From Clitopilus passeckerianus (Eukaryota > Basidiomycota > Agaricomycetes > Agaricales > Entolomataceae): a stretch of DNA of 64,000 nt. The stretch spans positions 115,466 through 179,465 of the forward strand of contig CALYLX010000002.1 in NCBI GenBank assembly GCA_944990035.1. The letters are read 5' to 3'. A model generated the notes under the pieces. It ran no database searches. It was given only the letters and a program-made list of their open reading frames with translations, and was not told where the DNA came from. Shown here piece after piece: positions 1 to 11,274 of this stretch. The position numbers and the translations under genes are program-made. Each line of letters begins with the position of its first letter. The first letter of the stretch is position 1.

Positions 1-2213
1 CCTCTTTTCCTTCAGAATCTGCGTGTCCTTTTCCGACCATTGGTGGGCAAGCTTGTTGTTGATGCCGTTGTACTTAGAGGCAACTGCGTCGAGCAGCTCG
101 ATCTGTTCGGAGAGAATACTGCCCTTCCAGTTCTCTAGCTTCTGAAGGCGAATATCACGCCTCATAGACCAGACATCCTGGGCACCTCGAATATGGTCCT
201 CGTTAACAAACACCCCTGCGTTTTGGCCCTTTGACCAACGATCGATGAGGTAGAACTTGTTAACGGCGCTTCCTCCACGACCGACGAACTGAAGGCCACC
301 TTCTCCTGCTTCTGGGACAGTAAAGGCTTCAAAGAATTCGGGTTCATAGAATTCGAGGTGCTCCAGAATATCTTTCTGCGAGACATTGGCTTGGAGGTAG
401 CCGGAGAATTTCCTCTGCAAATCGTCGTGATACGCACTTAGTTGTGCTTTCAGGTTGTCAATCAAAGTCCAGGTTCCTCGATCCCTTTTATATGATGATT
501 GTTGCTTGTAAATCATAAGAGGGTCGGTTCTCTGGGTGGATTTACCACCCATGCGGACCATATCACCGACTGGGATGCCAATATCCAGAAGAGACGTCAA
601 GATGTCATCAAGGGCATGATTTGTGTAACACACGACAAGGATCTTGACGTCAGTGTACTCGTACAAGGCTTTGGCCACAAGGGCGCCAATCAGAGATTTG
701 CCTGTACCTGTACAGATAAGGGTCAGCAAACGTTGACGTCCTCGAGAATCGTGACATTCATACCTGGGGGCCCCTGAATCAACGAAAAACTCTGGCTCAG
801 CCCCGACACTAATGAAGCCCCTTGGAACTTGTCAAGGGTAATGCTTTTCGGTGTCTTTAATAGACCCTGGAGATCCCCGTGTAGATTTGCTTCGAGCTTT
901 CGAAGGAGAGCTGCTGGTTTATGGGGAGCTTCAGCAACAGGACCCCCGCTTTTCCACAGCATAAGTTCAGAGAGCAAAGGTAGCTCCCTGATCTTCTGCA
1001 ATTGCTCAAGAATGGGGGCAAACGAGAAGATGGCAGTATCAATCTGGAGAATCTTGATATTCTTTCCAGTCTTGAGCTTGAGCAGGGTGTTTCTGGTGGC
1101 AACTTCATCGTCGACGTGTAAAATGATAATAGGAGGGTTTCGTGCAAGAAGGTCTTCATCTCGGTTGATTGTGGGGAATGCGACAATATCATCGTCAACG
1201 ACGAGACATGACATTGATTGGTGGCGTAAGACATTCCGATGTTCGATTAGAGTCTTTTTCCGATCCTTGGCACCTTTGAGCAAAGAAAGATCGTCTTTGC
1301 ATTTGAAGGTCAAACCCCAACTACATCTTCTAGTGTCAGGTCCACAGTGAATGCCCGAGAGCTCGAGCCCTGTGACCCAAGTGCCTCGATGAAAGCCCTT
1401 TTGCTTCTTCCCAAAAGCCACCTGAAGTTCCTCCCGCATCTCGTTGATCATATCTTCTCTCAACAATCGGAACTGATTGTCGAGATGCGTAGCAATGCGA
1501 ATGTCGGCAGCTATGCTGTCTACCTCGCTGCTGCGACGAAGAAAAGGTTCTTTAGAGCAGGAGATTTCCTCCGCTGTAGGTGCTATCGCGATTTTCCGGA
1601 AGTCCGGGAAGTCATTATCATGTCGGCCGCCTGGGCCGGGCACTCCAACGACAGATTGTGTAGGTGTGGTATTGCAGGCTTCCACAATAGCCTGGATCTT
1701 CGCACCAAGAGCAGAGACGGCGGGGTCCGGGAATTGAAGGAGGATGGGGAGTGACTCGATGGCCTGGTCACGATAAGACGCGGGAGAAGAGGGATCTGCC
1801 ACCAAATAATGAAGCAGCCAACCGAAAGCTTGCTGGGCCTCGTTTGACAGTAGACCACGAATACTTGATTGCCGAAAATGGTCCCAAAAGAGGGGCGGGT
1901 CAACAATTCTCTGCACTACTTCACGGAGAAGAGTGCCGGAGCCAAGATCAGAGATCTTGGGAGATTGTAGATACTTCAATAGCTTGGAGGCGTCTCCGTT
2001 GTAGAAGTTGGGTTCAAGACGATGATGCATCGATTGTTGGAGAGCATCCAGACCATCTTGTTTGGATGTTATCTTGATAATACAACCAACATGGTCTGAT
2101 TGTTCACATATAGCCTCGATAAACTGGGGGGAGTTTTTGGACGATATCTTCATTCGCCCAAAGACGATGGCGTCAAGAAGTTTGTTGAGTTTGTTGAGTC
2201 GTGAAGACTCCAT
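1..2213 (-). CDS. NFX1/ZNFX1-type superfamily 1 helicase, 5' part
   Basis: This is the N-terminal part of a large RNA-helicase-like P-loop ATPase; the rest lies beyond the left edge. Translation from the ATG at 2213 gives about 480 residues of N-terminal region. These include a segment ending in IHCGPDTRRCSWG and a core with CLVVDDDIVAFPTINRDEDLL, both typical of fungal NFX1-type zinc-finger helicases. The Walker A motif is split by a 56-base intron (763 down to 708). Joining CCA-G to GT-ACA-GGC restores GPPGTGKS, followed by ALVAKALYEYTD and VVCYTNHALDD (motif Ia). An in-frame ATG at 2228 is possible, but MESSRLNKLNK at 2213 looks like the natural start. Zinc fingers would be expected downstream and cannot be seen here. 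Family members act with RNA; S. pombe Hrr1 works in RNA-directed RNA polymerase complexes. Such a role here is inference. Confidence 0.88.
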
Positions 2214-2767
2214 TGTTCTGAGCAGCAAGGGTACGTTTCTGTGTTAAAGAGGTCGTATGATAGGGAAGCTGTTTGACACGAATTCGAAATAAACGCTGCA
2301 GGCGGCAGAGTCCGTGGATTACGTGACAAGGCCTTGGGCTGTATGTCCATTCGTGTGGGTATCGAAGACCTTCCCAGATAAAATAGCCAGATATGGGCAA
2401 AGTGCGGATCCTTTGAGCCCGAAGTCATCGCCGGGCGCTTCTTCAAGCTTCATGGCCTAAGCGCAGTCTGGAATGTTTCTGCATTGCGGTGGTTGGGTGA
2501 CCACAAAGCGGTGTAATCTGCACGTCGTCTGAGAGGAGAGGAACTGTTGTGTTACCTATGGCTGGTCTGCAACAGCGAACGTAACAATTTACAACATTAT
2601 CGCAGCCACCCCTCGAAGTAATGGATGCCATTCTGCGAGGAGTGGTTGCCATAATGTTCAAACCATACAATTGAAAAATAGAATGTAATTCGAACTATAA
2701 GGCAAACCGGTTGTACAGCGTGTAGATCCATCGAGATGACGGAGAATAAGTATCGAATAAATTCCGT

Positions 2768-3870
2768 TTACTGCTGTTTATCCAGAGCAGCCAGACGGTC
2801 ATGCTCTGCAATATCTCTGTCAAACAGGGTCAGGTTCCGGCACACGAGGAAAGAACATGAGTAAACTGACATTGCCTCCCAAGGGTAATCCAACCTGCAG
2901 AAGATCAGTCACCATCGCGAACACGAATGAAAGAATTGTTGTTTACGTACCAAATGTCTGCTACATCCTCGCCAGCGAAATATCTAGTTGGTCGTCTAAG
3001 AACAAGAGCAGGATTATTCGTCAGCAAGCGAAATACTCACGGTACATCAGACGGGAGATCCGCGAGCTTGGTCTTCTCCTTATTGTGGACGACGAAGACC
3101 GCGAACTTTGTGGCTGCTCTCAGTACCTCCCTTTCGGATTCGGGGTGGGAGAGGAGCTCTTCCTCGACGTCTTTCTTGAGCTCATAAAGAGCATAACTAA
3201 TGAATTCACGGAATCAGCGGCAAGCACGACAGGCCGATCGGAAGAACGTACCTCAATGTTTTTCTGGTGTCATCCACTTCGTCCTGTCGACGATGAGGTC
3301 AAGGCAGAGCGGGAAAGGCAGATTAACATACGACAATCAAGTTCCGCTTGCCTAGTAGTGTCTTTCCGGGGGTCGGAGCTCTATTTGATGGATAAGAACA
3401 GGCTTGAGATAACGAGACCAGATAACGTACAGCCATTGGGTGCGGACGACCTCCTTGCCGATCTGTTCGGCGCTGGTCCCAGGAAGAGGCTCGTAGAGTG
3501 AGAGGCCAATTGCTTGTATCTGAAGTGCTTTGTTTGATCCTATTTCACGCAGGAAAGTGCGCTATATGAGGTTTGCTCTTAATAAGTCCTTCATCTGGCG
3601 GGGTTTGCAAGAATAGTACCATGACGCGAGCCGGGAAGAAGCCACTGTTAAGAGAAATAAGATACAAGCATTCGAGATCGGTCATGAATATTTACCCTCC
3701 ACCTAGAAATTTTCAGCAAAAGCTGGAAGGTTGGCAGTTCATGAATACACACCAATTGCAATCATGAGATCGGGATTGAAAGTCTGAGCGATCGTAGGCG
3801 TTACTTTTCTAATTAAATTGTGGATGTCGTTGTAGGAAACATGGTAGTGCTTGACTTTAGCTTCGGCCAT
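2768..3870 (-). CDS. XPT1: Xanthine/guanine phosphoribosyltransferase (XPT1/HPT1 type)
   Basis: Purine salvage enzyme that would transfer phosphoribose from PRPP to xanthine, guanine or hypoxanthine in the cytosol. The start at 3870 gives MAEAKVKHYHVSYNDIHNLI, matching the Y-S-Y-N-D/N-IH opening of yeast Xpt1. Splicing about eight exons yields FFPARVMRTFLRE, then IQAIGLSLYEPL, then EVVRTQWL. The PRPP-binding signature IVDEVDDTRKTL follows, interrupted by an intron after LIV. After that come FAVFVVHNKEK, YFAGEDVADIW and LDYPWEA, ending in IAEHDRLAALDKQQ and a stop at 2768. The total of roughly 215 residues fits the family. The only loose point is the first splice junction near 3749, where the usual triple glycine reads G-V-G. 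The gene is transcribed away from RPC53 across a 121-base gap. Exon order and phase are consistent throughout, so the assignment is firm; substrate preference is not visible. Confidence 0.9.
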
Positions 3871-3991
3871 TGTCGTTATCGTCGGGTTCGTTCGTGGATT
3901 CGAGAAAGTTGTCGAGGGCCAAGTCTGATCGAGGGTGATCAAGAGTCCTTTGCCGTCACGTGAAACAAAAAACTCTTGATTTCCGCTCGCA
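3871..3991. promoter_or_regulatory. Compact divergent promoter between XPT1 and RPC53
   Basis: Only 121 bases separate the two start codons (3870 on minus, 3992 on plus). Both promoters and both 5' leaders must fit in or overlap this stretch. No clear TATA box was seen. Confidence 0.55.
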
Positions 3992-5544
3992 ATGTCCGGT
4001 GAGCGTGCTCATCGTTATCGACAACGAGCTCAAGCTCAATACATGTAGGTACACCTTCAGGCTCAGGGACGCCTCCAACAAAGGCGATTGGCAGCCTTGC
4101 CAAGAAGCAAAGCGATGTAACGCGTCAAGGTACTCAAAAGATGAAATTCGTACCAACACTACCTGGTCGGCGAAAGAAGGAGTGAGTAAGTCGCCTCGAA
4201 TCGCACACGTACCTTCAATGTCTGACGTAGAATATCACAGAGAAGTGAAACCAGTATGTTCATTGGATAGAGAACTTTGGACTTGGAACTAACAAACCCA
4301 AGGAACCTACGCCGCAGGAGTCACCAGTAACAGCATCTTCGTCAACTTCTGAACGGGGCTCTGGTCGCGGTCGCGGACGTGGAGATGCAAGGGGAAGAGG
4401 TCGTGGCAGGGGTGCTGTTCCTCCTTCAGTCGAAATGACAGCTAGTGGTCCCTTTGCAATGGGACCTGCCCTGGCAGGCAACACTGCGGCGAGACGCACA
4501 GTTCCTCGATCCAACTTCGTTCCAATCCCAATCCCTGGTTCTGCGCCTTCGTCTGGCACTTCTACTCCTCATGGTACTGGCTCGATCAAGCTTGAACCGG
4601 ATGTGTCGAGCAAAGTGGCATCTAGCCGTTCTAGTGTGGATGATGAAGTCTATTCTGAGCCTGATGAGGGCGTCGAGATTATCGACATGGAGGATGTCAA
4701 GCAAATGGATTGGATGGCTCCTGATAGTTTAAAGGCGGAAAAGTCCAAGAAGCCTAAGAAGGAGGAGGCTAGCGAGGCTGTCGGTGCGTTCATGTTCACT
4801 ACCCCAACTTATTCTCTTCTTACTTAAATTACCAGCGGCCGGAGAAATTGATGCCGCAAATGCGATTGACCTCAGTGAGAGTGAAGAGGAAGAAGAGCTC
4901 GAGGACATCATCGAACATTTCGCTGCCAAAGCCGATATTGAGCAGGTGTGATATTTCCTTCTCCACCGGATGTGGTTGCTCACTTTCGTTCAGAACTCGG
5001 AATTGAGAGAAGAAAATCTCTATCTATTCCAGTTTCCTTCTCCGTTCCCGAAGTTCATCTCAAAGGAGGCCAAGGACAGCTCCTTGGCTGAAGCTGAAGC
5101 ATCGACTTTGCAGGTGAAAGAAGCTGTGAAACCCGAGCCTGGAGGAAAGGCGATGGGATCGGTATCAAAGTCCAAAGAGGTTGAGCCTGAACCTGAGCAG
5201 AAGGTGGACGGTTTGATCGGTGAACTGGTCGTATATCGCAGCGGTGCAGTCAAGATGAGGCTGGTCAATGGCATTTTGTTGGATGTAAGTAATTTAAATA
5301 TATCGCCGACCACGGGACTTATGTTTCTCGTGTCTAGATCAATGCTACCACTCAGCCCTCTTTCCTGCAACAAGCATCATATATAGACCAAGATAGCAAG
5401 AAGTTGGTTGTTCTAGGCGAAGTCAACAAGAGGTTCGCTGTTACTCCAGACGTCGACGCCTTGTTGGCAGCGATGGAAAATAAAGACAAGGGTCCACCAA
5501 AAACATTCGACGAAGAGGGTCTGATAGCAATGGATACTACATAA
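3992..5544 (+). CDS. RPC53: RNA polymerase III subunit Rpc4/Rpc53
   Basis: Subunit of nuclear RNA polymerase III that, with Rpc37, forms a TFIIF-like module for initiation and termination. Seven exons were joined: 3992-3998, 4049-4181, 4241-4253, 4303-4783, 4836-4945, 4994-5284 and 5338-5544. They total 1,242 bases, or 413 residues. Diagnostic stretches are KAIGSLAKKQSDVTRQGTQK and MKFVPTLPGRRKKE near the N terminus, followed by an RG-rich tract (GRGRGRG). An acidic middle section follows. The C-terminal Rpc4 domain contains ENLYLFQFPSPFP, GELVVYRSGAVKMRL, ATTQPSFLQQASYID and LVVLGEVNKRFAVTPD. Two exons are tiny: exon 1 is 7 bases and exon 3 is 13 bases. The intron before exon 4 ends in AAG with a CTAAC branch-like site just upstream. 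Confidence 0.93.
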
Positions 5545-5776
5545 TGTAGACAGTAGTAGGCAGAATCGCAAATGTCCATTGACACCATTTACCCCCAAGA
5601 CACAAGAAAAAATAGAATAATCTAATACGTTTGAAACCAACTATGCAAAGTAATAGATGGAGACAATCTGAATAAATCGTGTATAGTACAACGTCTTCCG
5701 CAACCGAGCACATTGTATGTTACACCGGGCACGCAATACGTAAAAAAGAAGAAAAGGTATGCCATCGAAAGGAAAA

Positions 5777-8700
5777 CTACGAACTGCTGAAGGTCATCAT
5801 GAAGTTTCTCCAAATATCGTCTTGGTTCTGCTCCCCTGGCCCTGGCAGCGGCTGCACGTAACCATATCCTGGGCTGAGCGGCTGTTGTATATTCATCGAC
5901 ACGTCGGCGTTGTACTGCATGTACACAGGTGATTGGTATTGTTGGGTATACTGCTGCTGTTGGTCAGGGTATGTCGGCATCCAAGTCTGGTTTTGCATGT
6001 TTTGGGCATCCATTCCTTGGTTACCCATGTGGTGAACGGTATGTGATGGTGAGTCGACCATACGCTGGTTATGGGGTGAGCCAGTGTTGGGGGCGTTCGT
6101 GTAGGCGCCCATTGAGGAAGACATCTGGAGTTGGTCGGACGAAGTGGAGGCCTTGTTGTACGACATCTGTTGTTGTTGTTGTTGCTGCTGTTGGGCCTGT
6201 TGCTGTTGCTGTTGTTGGGCCTGTTGCTGCTGCTGTTGTTGGGCCTGTTGCTGCTGCTGCTGCTGCTGTTGCGCCGCCTGCTGCTGTTGAAGCTGGTACT
6301 GTTGAATCTGTTGCTGCTGTTCGTAATAGATTTGGTTACTGATCTCCATCTCGTGCTTGATAGGAGCGAAGGCAGGGCCTGATGGGGTATCAAGGCGCCG
6401 ATAATAATCCATTAACATTTCTGCTGCACCTGTTTGACTACCAGGACTGCTGCCCCCCTCACTTTCGCGAGAGTTGGTAGGAGGTGAGGCTGAATGCTTT
6501 AGGGGTGGAGACTGGCTGTTCGACTTCGAAGTGATGACAGATTTCCTTCCTCCGAGAACCTCCAGTTCATCGGGTTCGTTCGACTTGGGGAGGATAGGCT
6601 TGTACGCTTCGCCCAGGCCGGCCGTGAAAGCCATATAGGAAGAAGAAGCACGTTGGTACATCTTTTGGAGGAACGGCTGTTCACACGAACGTGAGTTACG
6701 TTGATAGCCGTACGAGTGAACTCTGATACTTACCAGCGTGTTGGGGGGCCTGCATTGCCTCGAACCTTGTTCGAAGAAGGGTAGAGTGGAATCAAGGTAT
6801 TCCATAGCCTCTCGTGTTAGATTGCAAGCGGGGCTCTCGACAGCCATAACACCGAAGACCACCTGGAAAGAAGATCAATACGGAATCACCTGCAAGCCGG
6901 CGGTACTTACACATGCCGAGAAAATTCCAGACCAGAAGAACCATACGTAGCTAACCTGTGGGCAGATCTGGTACAGGTTACGTAGGCTGTCAATGAGCCG
7001 GATCGCGCTCCGGTGCGTCGCCAGGACGGAGGCAGCATACTTGTGTTGAAGCGGGTTGTTAGAAGCTTCGCGAATTGCCTGCGCGAAGTAACTGCGGTGG
7101 ATGTACAAGAGGTCTGGATCGCCCTCGTGTCAGGACGATCATGCTCTTCTTGGTTAGTTGAAACTGGCACGTACTTGATTCTCTCACAGCCAGGGAACAA
7201 TATTGTTGCAAGGCCCTCACAGGCTCTGACGCCCAGGAAACACCTGTCTCCCCACTCCGGCCCGTAGGGCAACGTAGATGGCGTGGTATTGGAAACTTGT
7301 GGATCGTCTTGTCGATAGCGAGGAGTGCGGCATATGGTGGTGCCTTTCTGCTAAAAACATGCTCAACAGAAATCGAGAGGCATGCGGCACAATAGCGGAA
7401 TTTCCAGGCGTGGACTGGGGGTAGGATGAGATCATTGGTAAGTATCGACCCAGGATAAAACAAATGCTTCCAAGAAAGGTAGATTACTTACAGCCCAGTT
7501 CCTTCTCACCATTCTGGAGGGTTATCGGGTCGATATCATCGGGGAATTGACAATCCGAGTGCTGTACCAGGAGATTGCCAGGGCGGCCATTTACGAGTGC
7601 CTTAAGCCAGATTTAGGACGAACAATATCGATGGTGAGAATGTGATACTCACCGACCATGTCTCCCAAACGTAGAGTTCCCAATATAGCTAGACAGAACG
7701 TGAGAAGCGGTTCGCTTAGGGTTGCCGGCGGCACTTACCCTTCGTCTGCGCTGAACTTCGTCATGTTCCAAGTTCCAAGCCGCACTGTCACGTTCTGATC
7801 AAAAAAACCGGTCGTCAGTTCCGAATCCCTCCTGGGGCACTGTCAAAAATATCGCTTACGAAGCCCAATCTGATCATGGATTCTCGTCAGCGGATACACA
7901 AGAACACAGAAGACAATTGTTAACATACTGCATGGCCGATTCTCACCCCTAGCCCGCTCAACAACCATCGCTCCTCCTTACCGGTCTGGTTGGCGTTGTA
8001 GATGAATCGAAAGACAAGGAATAAGGATTGGACTGTGGCGCAAGTAACCTCTGTGGAAATAGGGTCAAGGGACAGGGCTGCGCGGCCCAGCACGTAGAAT
8101 TTCTCTGCGACATCATAGGCTGACGGATTTGCGTCGTAGAAGCTGCCATGCGCCATGATCATGAAAAATACCGAGAGTTTGTGGGTGTGCACAGTTTCGA
8201 TGTTGATATACCCGTCTTCGCCGTAGATCGGGTCTAGAATGGTTTGGATGAAGTCTTCGTATGAGATGGGATCGTACCTGTGATCATTAGGAGTGAACGA
8301 AATTGATGACGGGAAGAATGGGCTCACATCCATGCAACGTTGCTGTAATAGATAGACGCCAGCCCGAGTGCACTTTCCCTAATTGGGAAGTAGCCGGCGA
8401 ACAGGGACCTGTCGTAGGGGCAGTCTTTCATGCCAAAGGGAAACGCGTGCATAAGGGTGAGAATTTCATTGGGAAGGTCTGCCGGTGCCGGGCGAGGCCA
8501 AGGGGCATCTTCCAGCGCACGCTATGAGGCCGGGGTTAGTGAGAACGTCAGGTGGGCGAGGTAGTCGCGGAAAGGACGCACAGGGAGTAAATCTTGCAGA
8601 TACTGATCAGACAAGATTAGTTTGCACCCCAGTCAACGAGAATGGGGGACGTACCTCTGAGCCTGCCGATTCCCCATGATATCTTGCTTGCCCATCAAGA

Positions 8701-9391
8701 CCGAGTGAAAGGGACCCTATGGCGTTTGATACCGCATTGACTTCTCCACCTGGGTAGTTTGCATTCTCGTTGGTTCCCAGATCGGTCGCTGGCGGCGTCG
8801 AAAGCTGATCATTGGGCTTGTAAGTCCCTCCCTGATTTTGGGCTAGCGCCGATTCGAGTTCATGAACGCGGGCATTCAGAACCTTAACCTGTTCTGTAAG
8901 GCGCTGCGCCTGCGCCATAAGCACCCTTACTAATTGTTAGTGTCCCAATAACTGGAGTAACGAGATAGATACATACTTGTTTCCTTTGGTCGCTGCCAAA
9001 GTTCCTGGAGGGAGACGCGTATGAGAACGAGTAGATGACGCAGTTTAAGAGACAAAGAACCTTCCGGGCAGATGCCTGCACATCCTCGCCTTTAGAGCGT
9101 CCTAATTAGTCTCAAGTCGTTGCGGAGAGAGCTGAGGATGGCTCACCTTATACATGACTGACATGGAAATGTCCTGTGGGGAGCAGATTCAGTACAGGAC
9201 AGAAGCCGGCGGGCGGCATCTGCCAAGCGTACCTATCACATTTGAGCTTAGACCTAGAGACAGCATCCAGCGAAGACTGAGCACTTTAAACGGGGAGTAA
9301 CATAGTAGCAGGTTACTGACCGTCGACATTCAGCACAAGAGAGGCCTAGTTTCCTAGATCCAGAGTCATCACCACTTTTGGTGGTAGTCAT
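5777..9391 (-). CDS. Zn2Cys6 zinc-cluster transcription factor with glutamine-rich C terminus
   Basis: Nuclear DNA-binding regulator of the Gal4-type binuclear zinc cluster class. The ATG at 9391 gives MTTTKSGDDSGSRKLGLSCA. Splicing four short introns then builds the cluster C-A-E-C-R-R-S-K-L-K-C-D-R, FPCQSCIRRGC and AGICPEG. A leucine-rich coiled coil follows (AQAQRLTEQVKVLNARVHEL). The middle homology region is recognisable from HKLSVFFMIMAHGSFYD, SLFLVFRFIYN, LYIHRSYFAQAIRE, HKYAASVLATHRSA and WFFWSGIFSACV. The C-terminal third is low complexity, with a long polyglutamine tract, and ends MTFSSS at 5777. The 3.6 kb locus carries more than ten introns and encodes roughly 850 to 900 residues. 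Two introns in the zinc-cluster region use AAG acceptors. The target genes are unknown. It is convergent with RPC53, 232 bases apart. Confidence 0.88.
6166..6326 (-). repeat. CAG/CAA polyglutamine repeat inside the zinc-cluster factor
   Basis: Glutamine codons run almost uninterrupted for about 50 residues. Single alanines recur every eight residues (A followed by seven Q) in the central part, a 24-base higher-order period. On the plus strand it reads as GTT/GCT triplets broken by GGGCCT units. Such tracts are prone to length change. Confidence 0.9.
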
Positions 9392-10320
9392 TGCGGTCGT
9401 GAACCCTGCCGGGTGTAAATGTAGCTATTCCCTTGAGTACAATGATTGGTCAAGTAAGCGAGGCTGTTCCCCTGATTATCCATGTACGGCCACTCACCTA
9501 TCAGTAGTTTGCACAACGTTCCGCGTCGGAGTCGATGAATATTATACGAAGAACAAGTTGAAGGGCGTCCCAATGCGCCCGTCACGGCGGATGAATATAA
9601 AGAGGAAGTTGCTTCACTCGACCCTGTATCTTGTGGACGGCTATGCCCGGTTCCTGTTATGGCGTCCAATTCCTTGATGCAGGCGGCTCCTCGAATGATA
9701 TGCTCAAGGTCCCAAGTTTTTTCAGGAAATCCGGGTCTCTTATATGTAATGGATGGACACGGCGATCATAAGCTTTTGCCACAACCAGGATGACTCCCGT
9801 AACTCATATCTCAAGGATAGCGATTTTCAAGCAAAAAGGGCAGATGATATTATTCCGTTGACGTGATTCACATACACTGAGTACTACTCTGGGCTGCCAA
9901 ATGAGAGAATCATGAGTTCACCGCCGGAACGGTCAACAGACTTGGCACCTGTGGGAAATCTACGGAAGCAGGGATGAGTTAGCACGGTGGGTCCACAGAT
10001 AGAGAGAACGAGGTAAAAGAATTTATTAAAGGTCAGTCAAGGCGGGCTAGTCACCAAAGTGAGGTCGCCCGAAGGTAGCTGAGATAATTTTCTGCACAGC
10101 AGGAAAACCTGCCTAAAGCCAAATGCCTCAAACATCATGTAAAATGGTGTGAAAGAATGGAAAAATAAAGAGGTAGTGAAGAGGAAAACAGACTCACCAA
10201 AGCAGAAGGAGTGTGTAAAGAAGAAAATTGCTTTTGCGATATCAATCTGCCTTATATACCGAATTTAGACTCCGATAACTCCGCAGCCTCCTTATTCTGG
10301 TCACTACTATTCCTACCACG
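9392..10320. other. Intergenic region between the zinc-cluster gene and TAF10
   Basis: About 930 bases containing the divergent promoters of both genes. Short open frames on both strands (for example 9378-9677) have no recognisable family and overlap the regulator's first exon. A purine-rich stretch lies at about 10140-10230. No RNA gene or repeat was recognised. Confidence 0.5.
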
Positions 10321-10982
10321 ATGTCTTCTACACAATCGCAAGCAACAGTTGCTGCTACATCTGAGAATGTAGACAGCTCCCAAGATACCCAGCAAACACT
10401 TGGGGGGACAACAGCGGCACCATCACAGCCAACTCAGACACGGCAAGCAGCAGAAGAGGCCAGAAAGGACCGAACTCTTGCCGAGTTCATGCTCATGTTG
10501 GACGAGTACGAACCTTTGGTATGCGCGGATAGGATTCACTTTCAAACGCTATACTTACGTGTCTATGCGCTTTTAGATTCCAAATGAGGTCACGGACTAC
10601 TATCTTCAACGTGTTGGATTTGAATGTGAAGACATTCGATTGTGCGTGTTCCACATCGTAACCACACCATGGACTAACGCGTCATATTGCATCTAGGAAG
10701 CGTCTACTGTCCCTTGCGGCTCAGAAGTTTGTCTCTGATATAGCTGCAGACGCGTACCAGCATGCCCGGATTAGGACGAATGCTGCAGGAGGTCGTGCTC
10801 GAGCCAATCAATTCAGTGGAGCAGGTTCTTTGAAGGTTAGCTCACAACGCCTAGTAATGAGATTCTGCTTGCTGATAAGACGAGTGTAGGATAAGACGAG
10901 GACGACTCTCACGATGGAGGACCTCAGCGCAGCCCTTGCTGAGTACGGCATTAACTCACGCAAGCCCGAATTTTACATGTAA
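10321..10982 (+). CDS. TAF10: TFIID/SAGA subunit TAF10
   Basis: Histone-fold subunit shared by the general factor TFIID and the coactivator SAGA. Four exons (10321-10518, 10577-10641, 10697-10835, 10890-10982) give 495 bases, or 164 residues. A Ser/Thr/Gln-rich N terminus precedes the conserved TAF10 core: LAEFMLMLDEYEPL, IPNEVTDYYLQRVGFE, KRLLSLAAQKFVSDI and AADAYQHARIR. The C terminus has TLTMEDLSAALAEYGIN and ends KPEFYM. Every intron junction restores the conserved codon, so the model is secure. The gene converges on the FAD monooxygenase, with 292 bases between the stops. Another SAGA subunit gene (Sgf73) lies 3.4 kb downstream. Confidence 0.95.
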
Positions 10983-11274
10983 CACCAACCCCACCTCGTC
11001 GAATTCTGCACCCCATGTAACTACTACGATGACGGTAATACTTACGTATATAATATTGAGAAAGATATCCGCCATGCAAAGAATGTGACCTATGCAAAAA
11101 GAACATGCATGTATGAACGAAGCATAATGAAAGTGAGTAAATGAATCCGCAATATCCAAGAAAGCAGTAACATGAAAACTAAAAATGCGGGTATGATAAA
11201 TGAAGGGTACTATGCCACAGCCATGAATGAGAAAAAGCAAAAGCAGATAGCAGCATAAAACAATCGAGAACTCG

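Noticed and set aside
857..1906. Several plus- and minus-strand frames of 86 to 173 codons over the helicase
   Set aside because: They overlap the helicase coding frame in other phases; only the long minus frame has conserved motifs.
2857..3501. 214-codon plus-strand open frame
   Set aside because: It lies antisense to the XPT1 exons, whose conserved protein is recovered exon by exon on the minus strand; the plus frame has no family features.
5929..6382. Plus-strand frames rich in valine/leucine (for example LLLLLLGLLLL) resembling membrane proteins
   Set aside because: They are mirror images of the CAG/CAA polyglutamine tract of the zinc-cluster gene.
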